Shown: positions 26,265 through 35,707 of the stretch, in pieces
Layout: each line of letters begins with the position of its first letter
Numbering within the stretch: the stretch's first letter is position 1
Assembly (NCBI GenBank): GCA_015229005.1
Contig: JADGCL010000011.1
Location: forward strand, 1-55,995
Direction of reading: 5' to 3'
Source: Magnetococcales bacterium
GTDB lineage: Bacteria > Pseudomonadota > Magnetococcia > Magnetococcales > JADGCL01
DNA length: 55,995 bases
Notes under the pieces: model-generated
Seen by the model: the letters and a program-made list of their open reading frames with translations, nothing else
What the model was told of the DNA's origin: nothing
Database searches by the model: none
Position numbers and translations under genes: made by a program

Positions 26265-28469
26265 ATGTCTTTTTTCCTTCGGTTCGCCATCCTCTTTCTG
26301 GGGGGGGTGACCCTGGCCTTCGTGGCGGCTGTGGCGGGGTGGGTCAGTTATCTTCCGGAGCCGCCCTGGGGCGACGAGTACGCTTTTCGCGTCGATGTCA
26401 TGAGCCGGGCCTTGGCCGGTCTCTTTCAGCCTTATCTTTCGCCGCCCCCGGAAGATGCCCCCCGGGTTCTTGGGCTCGTTCCCCATACCCTCCCTCTGCT
26501 GGTCCTCATCCTTGCCGGGTGGGAGCTTCGCATTCGGCTGCGGAACCCCTGGCGGCTCTTTCGTATCCGCCGGCGGGGGGGGCATACCGTTCTCTGGGGT
26601 GATGGGTCCCTGGCAGGTCATCTCCTGGATGACCGTCTTCGTTCCGGGGAACCCCTTCTGCTTGCGGTGACCGATCCTGCTTCGCCTCTGCCGCGGCGGG
26701 CCCTGGGCGGCGGCGCCGGGATCCTGTTTCAAGACTTGAGGCAGGAGAAGGGGTTGGTCGCCTGCGGTCTGGCCACGGCCCGGCAGTTGATCGTCGTTGC
26801 CGCTGACGAGAGTGCCAACGTCGAGGTCGTGGCCCTGGCGAGCGGCGCCGCCTTGCGGCATCGGGCTCCGGGGGCGGGGCCGTTGCGGATTGTCGTCCAC
26901 CTGGCATCGCGTGAGTTACGGCAGCGGCTGGAGTCCCATGTGGACCGATTCAGCCACCGGGAGCGCTTGCAACTCATCTTTCTTTCGCTGCCGGCCCTGA
27001 TTGCCCGCAAGCTCTTTCTGGATCATCCCTGGGATCGTTTTCGTCATGGATACCGATCGGACTCCCGTCATCTGGTCATCGTCGGTCTGGGGGAGGTGGG
27101 GTGGGAAATCCTGTTGCAGGCCCTGCGACTGTGCCATCACGCCGATGGCGCGAGGATGCGGATGACCATGATCGATCGCCGGGCCGGTCGTCTGCGCGAA
27201 GAATTTCGGAGTCGTCACCCGCAGGCGGAATCGATCGCCGATCTCGATTTCCACTCCCTGGATACCGGACACGAGCCTGCCCTGCGCGCCTTCCTGGAGG
27301 GGGCCTGGAAGAGAGGTGAGGGGGCGCCAACTCTATTTATCGTAACCTTGTCCGAGGCCGCCGCCAGTCTGGCGGCGGCCTCGGCGGTGGAAAGAATTCT
27401 CCGCCAGATGTTGGTTCCGGTTCCTCCCATCCTGCTGCGCTGCGAGCGGGAAGCCGCGCTCGCGGCTTTTCTCGAGGCCGACCCGGAGGGGTTGGCGGCC
27501 GGGGGCATGATGCGGAGTTTCGGGAATGTCGCAGAGATCTGTGCCGATGGTTTTTCCCTGGGAGAGCGGCTGGATGCCCTGGCCCGTTTCATCCACGAGC
27601 GTTACCTGGAGGAGTGTCTGGCCCGAGGCGAGGCGCCAGGGTCCCGGTCAACCCTTGTCCCCTGGTCGGTTCTTGGGGAAGCGGCCAGGGAGGACAACCG
27701 GGTTCAGGCCGATCACAACCTGTTGAAGATCCGGGAGGCCGGATGCCGCACCCGGTCGCTGACGGGTGGGGAAGCCCCCTTCGTATTCTTCCCTTCCATG
27801 ATCGAGAGCCTGGCCAGGGCCGAGCATGTTCGTTGGTGTGCTTCGCGCTGGATCGCTGGTTGGAGTTGGGGGAGCGTGCGGGATGATCTTCTGCGGCGCC
27901 ATCCCGATCTGAAGCCTTACGAGGAGTTGAGTGAGGCGCAAAGGGAGTTGGATCGTGGCACGGTACGTGGTTTGCCGGCGCAATTGGCCTCGCATGGCCT
28001 GGTCCTGGTTCGCGATCTGCGGCTTGCGGTCGTCGGTTCGGGGGGCAAAGCGGGAGAAGGGGGTGGCCCTGTGGGAGAAGGGAGTGGCCTTGCGGGAGAG
28101 GGGGGTGGCCCTGCGGGAGATGAATTGGGCGAAACGCTGGGGCGTTTCCGAGAGGGGCTCTCCCGATCCTTCCCCGACCGGCACTGGGTGGTTGTCACCC
28201 CTCTTGCCACGCCGGGGCAGCGACTGGCCTGCCGGGTCGCCCTGGATCTGGGGGCGACGCTCGAGGTGGTATTGACAGAGCCGGTGGTCGTCTCTTTGCG
28301 CGGGCTGGCCGCCGGGGTGGAGCGGCAGGGCTTTCTGGAGTTGGTGCAGCGGGCGGAGGTCCTGCATTTCCTGGGTGAAGGGGAAGTCGAGGCCTGGTTG
28401 CGGCAGAGGGGGGAACGGCTCTTCGATCTGGATACCCTGGTGGTGAGTGGAGGGATTGCGGATCATTGA
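26265..28469 (+). CDS. Membrane protein with two RCK/TrkA-N domains, a RyR domain and a SLOG-like domain
   Basis: TM helices are at about 7-29 and 72-88. Two Rossmann units follow: HTVLWGDGSLAGHLL (107-121) and HLVIVGLGEVGWEIL (269-283), as in RCK/TrkA-N gating rings. Residues ~465-575 match the RyR module (AREDNRVQADHNLLKIREAG, AEHVRWCASRW, GWSWGS, HPDLKPYEELSE, ELDR). The last ~150 residues look SLOG-like (LRLAVVGSGG ... VVTPLATPGQRLACRVALDLGA), with a glycine-rich insertion in the first loop. Such architectures are known from nucleotide-centred conflict systems. It likely senses a nucleotide or ion signal and gates the neighbouring caspases; that is inference. Confidence 0.82.
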   Translation: MSFFLRFAILFLGGVTLAFVAAVAGWVSYLPEPPWGDEYAFRVDVMSRALAGLFQPYLSPPPEDAPRVLGLVPHTLPLLVLILAGWELRIRLRNPWRLFRIRRRGGHTVLWGDGSLAGHLLDDRLRSGEPLLLAVTDPASPLPRRALGGGAGILFQDLRQEKGLVACGLATARQLIVVAADESANVEVVALASGAALRHRAPGAGPLRIVVHLASRELRQRLESHVDRFSHRERLQLIFLSLPALIARKLFLDHPWDRFRHGYRSDSRHLVIVGLGEVGWEILLQALRLCHHADGARMRMTMIDRRAGRLREEFRSRHPQAESIADLDFHSLDTGHEPALRAFLEGAWKRGEGAPTLFIVTLSEAAASLAAASAVERILRQMLVPVPPILLRCEREAALAAFLEADPEGLAAGGMMRSFGNVAEICADGFSLGERLDALARFIHERYLEECLARGEAPGSRSTLVPWSVLGEAAREDNRVQADHNLLKIREAGCRTRSLTGGEAPFVFFPSMIESLARAEHVRWCASRWIAGWSWGSVRDDLLRRHPDLKPYEELSEAQRELDRGTVRGLPAQLASHGLVLVRDLRLAVVGSGGKAGEGGGPVGEGSGLAGEGGGPAGDELGETLGRFREGLSRSFPDRHWVVVTPLATPGQRLACRVALDLGATLEVVLTEPVVVSLRGLAAGVERQGFLELVQRAEVLHFLGEGEVEAWLRQRGERLFDLDTLVVSGGIADH
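28050..28121 (+). repeat. Three 24-bp in-frame repeats inside the SLOG-like domain
   Basis: Units of gcgggagaagggggtggccc type occur three times and encode AGEGGGPV, GEGSGL and AGEGGGP. They sit between the predicted phosphate-loop VVGSGG and the next helix LGETLGRF. Confidence 0.75.
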
Positions 28470-28510
28470 AATACAGGCCGCTGTCGTTGAAAAACAGGCC
28501 GCTGTCTGCC
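28468..28510 (+). repeat. Two 21-bp direct repeats at the RCK-RyR gene stop
   Basis: The sequence ttgaaatacaggccgctgtc is followed directly by ttgaaaaacaggccgctgtc, differing at one position. The first unit overlaps the stop codon. It lies about 80 bases before the start of the next gene. Confidence 0.6.
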
Positions 28511-28585
28511 AGCGACGGAGGGCCGGGTTCGGCACTCTGGTCGGGGCCGCTGCCGCAGGGGGCGGGCGGGGTCGGAGGTGTGATC

Positions 28586-30547
28586 ATGGGCGATCGGGGG
28601 AGAGAGGTCGGCGAAAGGGGGCTGTTTGCCCGGGTCCGGCGGTGGGGTCGCTGGTGGTTGCTCCGGGTGATTGCGTTTTTTCCCGTGATGCTTCTGTTGC
28701 CGTTGACGGTGGGGGCCGCCACTTCCCTGGTTCGGGTGGAGCGAAATCCGGAGGAGCGGAATCTGGAGGAGCGAAACCTGGAGGTGCAAAATCTGAACGA
28801 TGGTTTTCGGGCCCTGATCATCGGGGTCAGTGATTATCTCTACTGGGACAAATTGCCGGGGGTCAAGGAGGATGGGCAGGCTGTATACCGGAGCCTGAAG
28901 GGGTTGCAGCGCCGGGGAGTGGGGGAGTCTGCCTCTGACGGCATCAGGTTGCTCTGGGATCCGGGCGGCAGGGAGCTGGTGGACTCCCTCGAGAGATTTG
29001 CCCGGGAGGAGGGGAGTGACGAGAGAAGCCGTCTTTTCATCTATTTTGCCGGCCACGGAGAAAGGATCGAGGTCCAGGGCCGGGATTTTGGTCGGGGGGA
29101 GGGGGAGGATTGCCCCATCCCTGAGCGGCTTCGCCAGGATGGGAAGCCGGGGGTGGAATCCGATCTTTCGGGGTTGGGCGATGCTGCTCGAACGGAGAGA
29201 ACCTTCGAGGGTTACCTGGTTCCCAGGGATGCCCCCCTGCCGGCGGTGGACCCGATGGGGTTTCGCCGAAGTGGCCTGTGCATGTCGAAGATCAAGGAGA
29301 TCTTCGAGAAGATCCGGGCCAGGCATGTCATATTTCTCCTCGACAGCTGTTTTTCGGGGAGCCTCTTTCGTTCGCTTTGGCGCGGTCAGCCGTTGGCGGC
29401 GAAGCCTGCCGTCGGGCAATTCCTGGCCTTTCCGGTGCGCCACTTCATCACCGCTGGCGCCGAAGATCAGCGCGTGCCGGATCAGAGCTATTTCCGTCGT
29501 TTTCTGCAGAGTGGTTTGGCGGGCGCCGGTGATCTCGACCGGGATGGTTACATCACCGGGACCGAGCTGGCCCTGTTTCTGCGGTCACGGGTGGCCGAGG
29601 CCTCCCGGGGGCGGCAGACGCCCCTTTACGCCAAGGCCAATGAGGGGGAGTTTCTCAAGGGGGAGTTCGTCTTTCTTTCCCCCGTCGGGAGTGCCGGGGA
29701 GAAGGTCGCTCTGGACCCGACCTTTCCCGTCGAGGCCGCCTCCCGCAGCCCGGAGGGGCCCCGCCAGCCCGGGAAGCCCTTCAACGATTGCCACCACGAT
29801 TTCTGTCGGGAGCTGATGGTGGTTCCACCGGGGCGTTTTCCCATGGGTTCTCCCAGGGGAGAAGCAGGGAGGGATCCTGACGCGGAAGGAGAGCCGGTTT
29901 GGCTTGAGATCGACCATGCCCTGGGGGTTGGGCGGCGGGAAGTGACCTTTGCCGAGTGGGACGAGTGTTTCCATGACGGGGGGTGTTCCCGGTGGCCGGC
30001 GGATGAAGGTTGGGGGCGGGGTGGGCAACCGGTGATCCAGGTAGCCTTGAAGGATGTCCGGGAATATCTGGATTGGCTCAACCTCAAGAGTGGTCGTAAC
30101 CCGGAGGATCTCTTCCGCTATCGGTTGCCCTCGGAGGCGGAGTGGGAATACCTGGCACGCAGTGGCACGGTCGGGGCGCGTCCATGGGGGGAAGATATCG
30201 GCGTCGAGCAGGCCAACTGTCGGGGGTGCGGCAATCCGGAAGGGGGGAGAAGGACGCTCCCCGGGGGGCAGTTCCCGGCCAATCCTTTCGGTCTTTTCGA
30301 CCTGTTGGGCAATGTCTGGGAGTGGGTTGACGGCTGTTATGGAAAGGAAGCGGGTGATTCCCCCCTACTGCGGACGACCTGCCGCCGGCAGGTCATCCGC
30401 GGCGGCTCCTTCGCAACCGCTCCCAAGGGGGTCCGTGCCGCAGCCCGGGGGGGCTATCCTCCGGAGAGGAAGGCGAACAACATCGGCTTCCGGGTGGTGC
30501 GCACCGTGCCTTTCACCGCCGCTGGGGTCGGTGGTCGGCGGGAATGA
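28586..30547 (+). CDS. Caspase-like protease fused to FGE-sulfatase (C-type-lectin-fold) domain
   Basis: The ATG at 28586 follows ggaggtgtgatc; the frame upstream is not supported. The 653-residue product has a membrane segment (about 25-45), a degenerate repeat RNPEERNLEERNLE, and a caspase domain with His157 (YFAGHGER) and Cys255 (LLDSCFSGS). An EF-hand-like loop DLDRDGYITGTEL (316-328) follows, then a C-terminal FGE-sulfatase domain (RLPSEAEWEYLARSG, LLGNVWEWVDGCY, IRGGSF, GFRVVR). In the family, FGE modules often serve as binding domains rather than enzymes. It is the third gene of the caspase/RyR set and converges on the TIR-STAND gene. Confidence 0.92.
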   Translation: MGDRGREVGERGLFARVRRWGRWWLLRVIAFFPVMLLLPLTVGAATSLVRVERNPEERNLEERNLEVQNLNDGFRALIIGVSDYLYWDKLPGVKEDGQAVYRSLKGLQRRGVGESASDGIRLLWDPGGRELVDSLERFAREEGSDERSRLFIYFAGHGERIEVQGRDFGRGEGEDCPIPERLRQDGKPGVESDLSGLGDAARTERTFEGYLVPRDAPLPAVDPMGFRRSGLCMSKIKEIFEKIRARHVIFLLDSCFSGSLFRSLWRGQPLAAKPAVGQFLAFPVRHFITAGAEDQRVPDQSYFRRFLQSGLAGAGDLDRDGYITGTELALFLRSRVAEASRGRQTPLYAKANEGEFLKGEFVFLSPVGSAGEKVALDPTFPVEAASRSPEGPRQPGKPFNDCHHDFCRELMVVPPGRFPMGSPRGEAGRDPDAEGEPVWLEIDHALGVGRREVTFAEWDECFHDGGCSRWPADEGWGRGGQPVIQVALKDVREYLDWLNLKSGRNPEDLFRYRLPSEAEWEYLARSGTVGARPWGEDIGVEQANCRGCGNPEGGRRTLPGGQFPANPFGLFDLLGNVWEWVDGCYGKEAGDSPLLRTTCRRQVIRGGSFATAPKGVRAAARGGYPPERKANNIGFRVVRTVPFTAAGVGGRRE

Positions 30548-30644
30548 TCCCCGGGGTCGCCTGTCCCGGGTGGCCGGCAGCCCGTCGATGAAAGGGCGAG
30601 GCCTTCCTCAACGAAGCCAAACGGTCTTGCAGGCAACGATTGGC

Positions 30645-33600
30645 TTACTTTCCCGTCTTCGGTGCAGGTTCCTTCTCGGCTGACCACAATCCCCACAGCG
30701 TCCCCCGGGCCCCCCAGATGCCATTTGCGATCGTCAGGCCGTCGTCGGGGACCGTGGCCTTGTACCAGACCGACCCGCCGAGACCGGTGAGGGAGGCGAC
30801 CCCAAGGGAGCTGAGGCGCACCAGCCGGGTTTCGGGGTCATATCTTCCCTCCACCTCCTCGGTACCGGCAGGACCTAGTTCCCGACCCAGTTCCGAGGCG
30901 GTCCTTGTCCAGGTGAAGTGACCTTTCAGCGTCTGGTCCGAACGGTGTTCCAGCTTGAGTTCAAAGGCCCAGCCGGCGACGTTCGGGTCCTTTCCCCGAC
31001 CGTGCCATTGTCCGGAAAGATCGATGGTCGGAGGCGAGGCAGCGGAGGGAAAGGCGAAGTGCTCGTGACTCGGGTTGTGTTCGCTCGAGCTGTCGGCGCT
31101 GCCTTGCACAAGGGGCTTGATCCGGAAGAGTCCCTGGCTCGGGGTATGGACCCAGCAGAAGGCGAGCCCGGGGTCGCAGCCGATAGAGCTGGCGGGGGTG
31201 GCAAACTGGATCGGCAGCCCGAGCCGGAATCCCCGTTCGGCATCCAGAAACCAGAGGCGACCGTCGGCCCCGGAAACCGCCAGGGCATTTCTTTCCGGCA
31301 AGGGGGTTGTCGTCAGGGGAGCGGTCTGAAGATGCGCCTTGAACCGTTCATCCGGCTCCAGGGTTGACGTCAGGCGCAGCAATTTTCCGGTCGCTTCTCC
31401 CGCGTAGATCTCATTCCCCCACCAGGCCAATTCGTAGATTTGTCCGGGCAGTTGCCTTTGTTGGCGCACTTTGCCGTCGGCCAGATGCCACAACTTGATC
31501 CGACCGTCCATGCCAGTCGAGGCAAGCTGGCGGCCATCGGCGGAGAAGCGCCCCAGGACCGGTCGATAGTCGACATTGTCATCCTCGGCCAGGCAATCGT
31601 TTTTTCCCAGGTGACGAGTCGACACGATGGGTTCGCTCCCGGTTACCGGCCAAACCTCCAGAGTCCCTTCGGAGAGGGCCAGGGCGAGATGTTCTCCGGT
31701 AGGGGAAAAACGGAGATCCAGGATCCTCTCGCCTGCGTATTTCCGGCTGCGTACACGTTTTTCCGGCGCGAGACTCCACAGCTCGTAGTCGCCCTCCGAG
31801 CCTCCGACCGCGAGCCACTCTCCCCGGGGCGAAATGGCCAGGGCGGAGATGAATCCGACCTCCGTGGTCAGTTGTCGCACGCGGTTCTCTTCCAGACCGA
31901 AGAGGAAAACCGCAGGGGTGGACCCGGAGACGGCCACATGGCTTGCGTCCGGTGTCGCCGCCATTCGCACCGGGCGGGGCAGGGGGGTACGGAGGTGACG
32001 TTCGCCATCGCCCGGATGGCCGGAAAAGCGGGTCAGTCCCTCATTTTCCGCAGCCAGGAGGAGGAGATTCCCGGTCGGCAGATATTGTGCCAGGGGTTGG
32101 GAGGGTACGTGGTCGATGCCGATGATCGGCAGGTGCCAGAAGCGATATCCCTTTTCCTGGACCAGTGCGTACAGGGTGCTGCCCAGAAAGCCGGCGTGGA
32201 GGATGGGTTCTCGCTCGGCCAGATCCATGGTCAGGGGCTCCCACGAGGGCAGGCCACTGATGCTGAAGCTCCCGTCTCCGAGCAGGGTGGCGACCATGTC
32301 GCCCCGGGGATCGGGAAAGAATGTGTTGACCCGGTTGGGAAAGCGGTGACCATTGACCAGTTCGATGGGTTCGCCGGCACGGTAGAGAAAGGCATTGCCT
32401 GTGCTGTCGGCGACCAGGAAGCGGTTTTCCCGGTCGAGGAAGCGACAGGTGGAGAGGGTGGAGGCGAGCGGCAGGGGTTGGATCCTGCCGGTGGCGAGAT
32501 CGACCAGGGAGGCCTCCTTCTCGGCGCCGACGACCGCCCAGGTTCCCCCAGGGTTGGAGCAGATGTGGGTGATGATCCGGTTGAATCGCTGGATCGTCTT
32601 TTTTCGGGCCTGAAGCAGGGGGGCGGCCTTCTTTCCCGAATTGACCTTCGAGCCATCCGGGGAACCCTTGGTGGCGACCGGGGAAGAGGGTTTGTCGGTT
32701 TTGGCGGATTTGTCGAGGGAGGGCTCGGTGGCAGGTGGCTTGCTGTCGAGGAGGACGAGTTCACCGTTGCCGAATCCCAGCAAGAGTCCCTCCCTGGCCG
32801 CATGGATGACCGAGAACTTGTCCGGAAAGGAAGCCTTGAAGAGGAGATCCCCGCTTCCGGGATCATAGGCCCAGGCCGTTTTTTCGTCGTTGCCGGTCAG
32901 GCCCAGGAGGTTTCCGTCCGGGCTCAGGGACCACTGCATGACGGGTTGCCCGGGAACGATTCGGATCAGTTTGTTTTCGGAGAACTTGCCCTTCCGGATC
33001 TCCAGGGTCCGGAGGTCATCCGAAAGTTCGATGAGGAGCTGCTGCGACTGGTCGAAGAGAAAATACTCACCCTTCAGCGGGGGGGTAACCCGGTTTTGCC
33101 GGGGATGCAACTCCCGGTCGACGACTGCATGTGTCCCCGGGTGGTAGAGGATATTGAGCTGTTCGCTGGTGGTGGCATCGACCGGAACCAGGGGCTTCTC
33201 GCCAGGTAGTTCGACGCTGACGGGTCTTGGGGTGGAGCGGCGCCAGCCCTGGATCAGGTTTTCGGCGAGGCGCCGGGAGGCGGTGCCGGGTTGGGCGAGT
33301 TCAACCGCCTGGGCGAAAAAGTCGAGTCCGCCGGTGAAATTGTCGTGTTCGGTTTCGCGGTTGCCGCGCTCGATGAGGCTGTCGACCAGGGAAGCGGTCG
33401 CCTCCCGGTTTTTTTCCTCGGCGAGCCGTTGCCCCGAGAATCCCATCCATCCCCCGATTCCGGCGATGATCGCCAGGAGGAGCATCGCTAGGGCGACCCG
33501 TTTGGCGATCCGTTCGCGTCGCCGGGCTTCGTCCTTCTCCTTGTCGCGACGCCTGTTTTCCTGATCGCGGCAGGCGGCGAGATACTCCCGGTTGGCGATG

Positions 33601-35489
33601 GTCAGAAAGGCGGAGAGATCGTTCCGGGCGAGGAGGCGTTCGGCATCTTCCAGGCGACCGGCGGAGTGGTCGAGCCAATCCGGATCGCGATCATTGGCGA
33701 GCCAGTCGCGGCTGCCGCGCTGTACCCCTTCGAGGAGGGTGAGGGCGGCGAAATCCTCCTGGAGCCAGCCCTGAAGGAGCCCCCACTGGCGCAGCAGGGC
33801 CTCGTGGGCCGGTTCGACGGTGATCTGACCGCTCTCGGGGTCCTTGTCGGTGGCCAGCAGACGTGCCTCGATCAGCAGGCGAATGAGGGAGCGGGATTCC
33901 GGGGGGATCTCCTCCAGGTTTGCCACCCTTCGGCGCGGGGCCTGGGTGATCGGGTCGATGCCTGCGAGCCAGGGGATCAGCCCCCTGCGCAGCAGACTCT
34001 CCCGGGCGCCCCGATCCCGGGGGATGGTCGGATCGCGGTCGGCGGGGAGAAGGGCCTGGGCGACGGCCTTGTCGATCACCCCGCCGAGGCCCCCCATGTG
34101 TTGGTACTCTTCCAGCTTGAGATCACCGTCTCCCCCGTACTGGGTGTAGAGGTGTTCCAGGGTGAAGGCGAGGAGGGGCAGGGCATCCTTGCCGCCGCCC
34201 CGCTCGATCTCGTGGAGCAGGGTTTCGGTCAGCTGGGGTTCGATCCTGAGCTTTCTGTCGGCATCGCTGAAGCGACGGGCCGGACCCTCGATGATGCTCT
34301 GATAGGCGCCCCTCGGGATTGGGGGGAGGCTGAAGGTTTGTTGGCTGATCCCCTCCAGGGGTTTGGCGCTTTGCAGGGAGTCGTAGGAGTCGGAGCGGAT
34401 GGTGAAGATGACCATCAGGTTGGGTTTCTCGGCGCGGACGAGCTGCCCGATCAACTCCAGGAAGCGGTTGGCCTCGGCGGCCCCGTCGGCCTGGAACAGC
34501 TCCTCCCCCTGGTCGACGGAGAGGACCAGGGCAGGGGGGCGGTCCGGCCCCTTTGTGAGGGGATCGGGGATGGTGGCCCGGTCGGCCAACTCTCCCAGCC
34601 AGGTGAGGAGGGCGGTGGTCTCACCCTGGAGATTTTCCCGGATTGCTGCCCGGTTGATGGGGATGCGCCGTTGTCTGAAGGTCCGTTCCAGGACGCTGAT
34701 CAGGCCGTGATTGGTCTCTTCGATCACCGCCTGGCCGGGGCGGATCACCGGCAGTGCCAGGAAGTGGCGGTCATCGCGTTGCAGGCGCGGGAGGATTCCG
34801 GCGCGAAGGAAGGAAGACTTGCCCGACCCGGAGGCGCCGAGGATGACCAGCAGGCGCGGGGCAGGGCCGTCCCGGAGCCCCCGCAGACGGGCCAGGAGGT
34901 CGATGATGGGGCCGTCGCGCCCGAAAAAGATGCCGGCATCCTCGGCCTCCAGGGGGCGCATGCCGCGGTAGGGGGGGCGTTCCGGGTCGTGTTCCGGAGG
35001 CCAGGGAAAGAAGCGGGGATCGAGTTCGGCCTTGTGAAGTCCTGCCCGGAGCTGCGTGAGTCCGGCCCGCGAAAACAGGACGTGCCGTTCCTGACCGCTG
35101 TCGGGGAGAATCACCCGAAAGAGACGATGATCCTGGCCGGTCCCGAGACGGACCACCTGCCAGGTCCCGGTCAGCTCGTCCGGCAGGGTGTCGAGCGGCA
35201 GATCCTCGATCAGAACGACGAAGGTTCGCTTGTTGAGTTTCTGGGCGAGACGGAATTCCCTGCGGCACCACTCCGAAGCCAGCCATTCCCTACTGACAAG
35301 AAAGAGCACGGCATCGCAGCGGTCGGCAGCCTCGTGCAGGGAGCGTTCCCAGCGCTCTCCGGCGGTGATGCCCCGGGCGGGGTCGAGGTCGAGAAAGAAG
35401 TCGTCCCAGCCTTCGGCGACGAGCCAGTCGCCGAGGGCAAGGGCCTCCGGGTTGTTGCTGCTGGAATGACTGAGAAAAATCCTGGCCAT
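30645..35489 (-). CDS. TIR - nSTAND ATPase - TM - WD40 giant protein (1614 aa)
   Basis: The TIR domain spans residues 1-~150 (MARIFLSHSSSNNPEALALG; WLASEWCRREF with likely catalytic Glu78). A STAND NTPase follows: FFGRD entry (188-192), Walker A GASGSGKSS (218-226), Walker B ALVLSVDQGEE (320-330) and the nSTAND1-type PAHEALLRQW (560-569). A membrane helix lies at about 664-684. After it are many beta repeats of WD40 type (LRFSPTGEHLALALSEGTLEVWPV, GRFSADGRQLASTGMDGRIKLWHLADG), and a final beta-rich domain (~1490-1605) unlike WD40. TIR domains in such proteins usually cleave NAD+ on activation. It is convergent with the caspase genes. Confidence 0.92.
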   Translation of the reverse strand: MARIFLSHSSSNNPEALALGDWLVAEGWDDFFLDLDPARGITAGERWERSLHEAADRCDAVLFLVSREWLASEWCRREFRLAQKLNKRTFVVLIEDLPLDTLPDELTGTWQVVRLGTGQDHRLFRVILPDSGQERHVLFSRAGLTQLRAGLHKAELDPRFFPWPPEHDPERPPYRGMRPLEAEDAGIFFGRDGPIIDLLARLRGLRDGPAPRLLVILGASGSGKSSFLRAGILPRLQRDDRHFLALPVIRPGQAVIEETNHGLISVLERTFRQRRIPINRAAIRENLQGETTALLTWLGELADRATIPDPLTKGPDRPPALVLSVDQGEELFQADGAAEANRFLELIGQLVRAEKPNLMVIFTIRSDSYDSLQSAKPLEGISQQTFSLPPIPRGAYQSIIEGPARRFSDADRKLRIEPQLTETLLHEIERGGGKDALPLLAFTLEHLYTQYGGDGDLKLEEYQHMGGLGGVIDKAVAQALLPADRDPTIPRDRGARESLLRRGLIPWLAGIDPITQAPRRRVANLEEIPPESRSLIRLLIEARLLATDKDPESGQITVEPAHEALLRQWGLLQGWLQEDFAALTLLEGVQRGSRDWLANDRDPDWLDHSAGRLEDAERLLARNDLSAFLTIANREYLAACRDQENRRRDKEKDEARRRERIAKRVALAMLLLAIIAGIGGWMGFSGQRLAEEKNREATASLVDSLIERGNRETEHDNFTGGLDFFAQAVELAQPGTASRRLAENLIQGWRRSTPRPVSVELPGEKPLVPVDATTSEQLNILYHPGTHAVVDRELHPRQNRVTPPLKGEYFLFDQSQQLLIELSDDLRTLEIRKGKFSENKLIRIVPGQPVMQWSLSPDGNLLGLTGNDEKTAWAYDPGSGDLLFKASFPDKFSVIHAAREGLLLGFGNGELVLLDSKPPATEPSLDKSAKTDKPSSPVATKGSPDGSKVNSGKKAAPLLQARKKTIQRFNRIITHICSNPGGTWAVVGAEKEASLVDLATGRIQPLPLASTLSTCRFLDRENRFLVADSTGNAFLYRAGEPIELVNGHRFPNRVNTFFPDPRGDMVATLLGDGSFSISGLPSWEPLTMDLAEREPILHAGFLGSTLYALVQEKGYRFWHLPIIGIDHVPSQPLAQYLPTGNLLLLAAENEGLTRFSGHPGDGERHLRTPLPRPVRMAATPDASHVAVSGSTPAVFLFGLEENRVRQLTTEVGFISALAISPRGEWLAVGGSEGDYELWSLAPEKRVRSRKYAGERILDLRFSPTGEHLALALSEGTLEVWPVTGSEPIVSTRHLGKNDCLAEDDNVDYRPVLGRFSADGRQLASTGMDGRIKLWHLADGKVRQQRQLPGQIYELAWWGNEIYAGEATGKLLRLTSTLEPDERFKAHLQTAPLTTTPLPERNALAVSGADGRLWFLDAERGFRLGLPIQFATPASSIGCDPGLAFCWVHTPSQGLFRIKPLVQGSADSSSEHNPSHEHFAFPSAASPPTIDLSGQWHGRGKDPNVAGWAFELKLEHRSDQTLKGHFTWTRTASELGRELGPAGTEEVEGRYDPETRLVRLSSLGVASLTGLGGSVWYKATVPDDGLTIANGIWGARGTLWGLWSAEKEPAPKTGK

Positions 35490-35707
35490 GGGGAGATCCC
35501 GTCAGTATCGAGCCTGCGGCCTGCCGAACTTTCGCGCCGTCGGGAAACGGGCGGAGACTAACAGGGAAGGCCAACCTTCTCCAACGGGATTCTGCAATTC
35601 CCGGAAATTGCCGGGATGATCGGGCACGAATTGCCGACAGGATCCCATTTTTTCCATAATCATTCGTTTCCCCCGGGCATTTGACGTAATCAATGCCGGT
35701 CGGTTGA

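Noticed and set aside
28586-30547. Diversity-generating retroelement target (FGE/C-type lectin fold)
   Set aside because: No reverse transcriptase or template repeat is seen in the window, and no adenine-biased variable region is apparent.
23908-35489. Prophage or integrative element carrying the caspase/TIR genes
   Set aside because: No integrase, attachment repeats, tRNA or phage structural genes flank the island.
33666-35561. Plus-strand 631-residue frame opposite the TIR-STAND gene
   Set aside because: Antisense shadow; the minus strand has clear TIR and Walker motifs.
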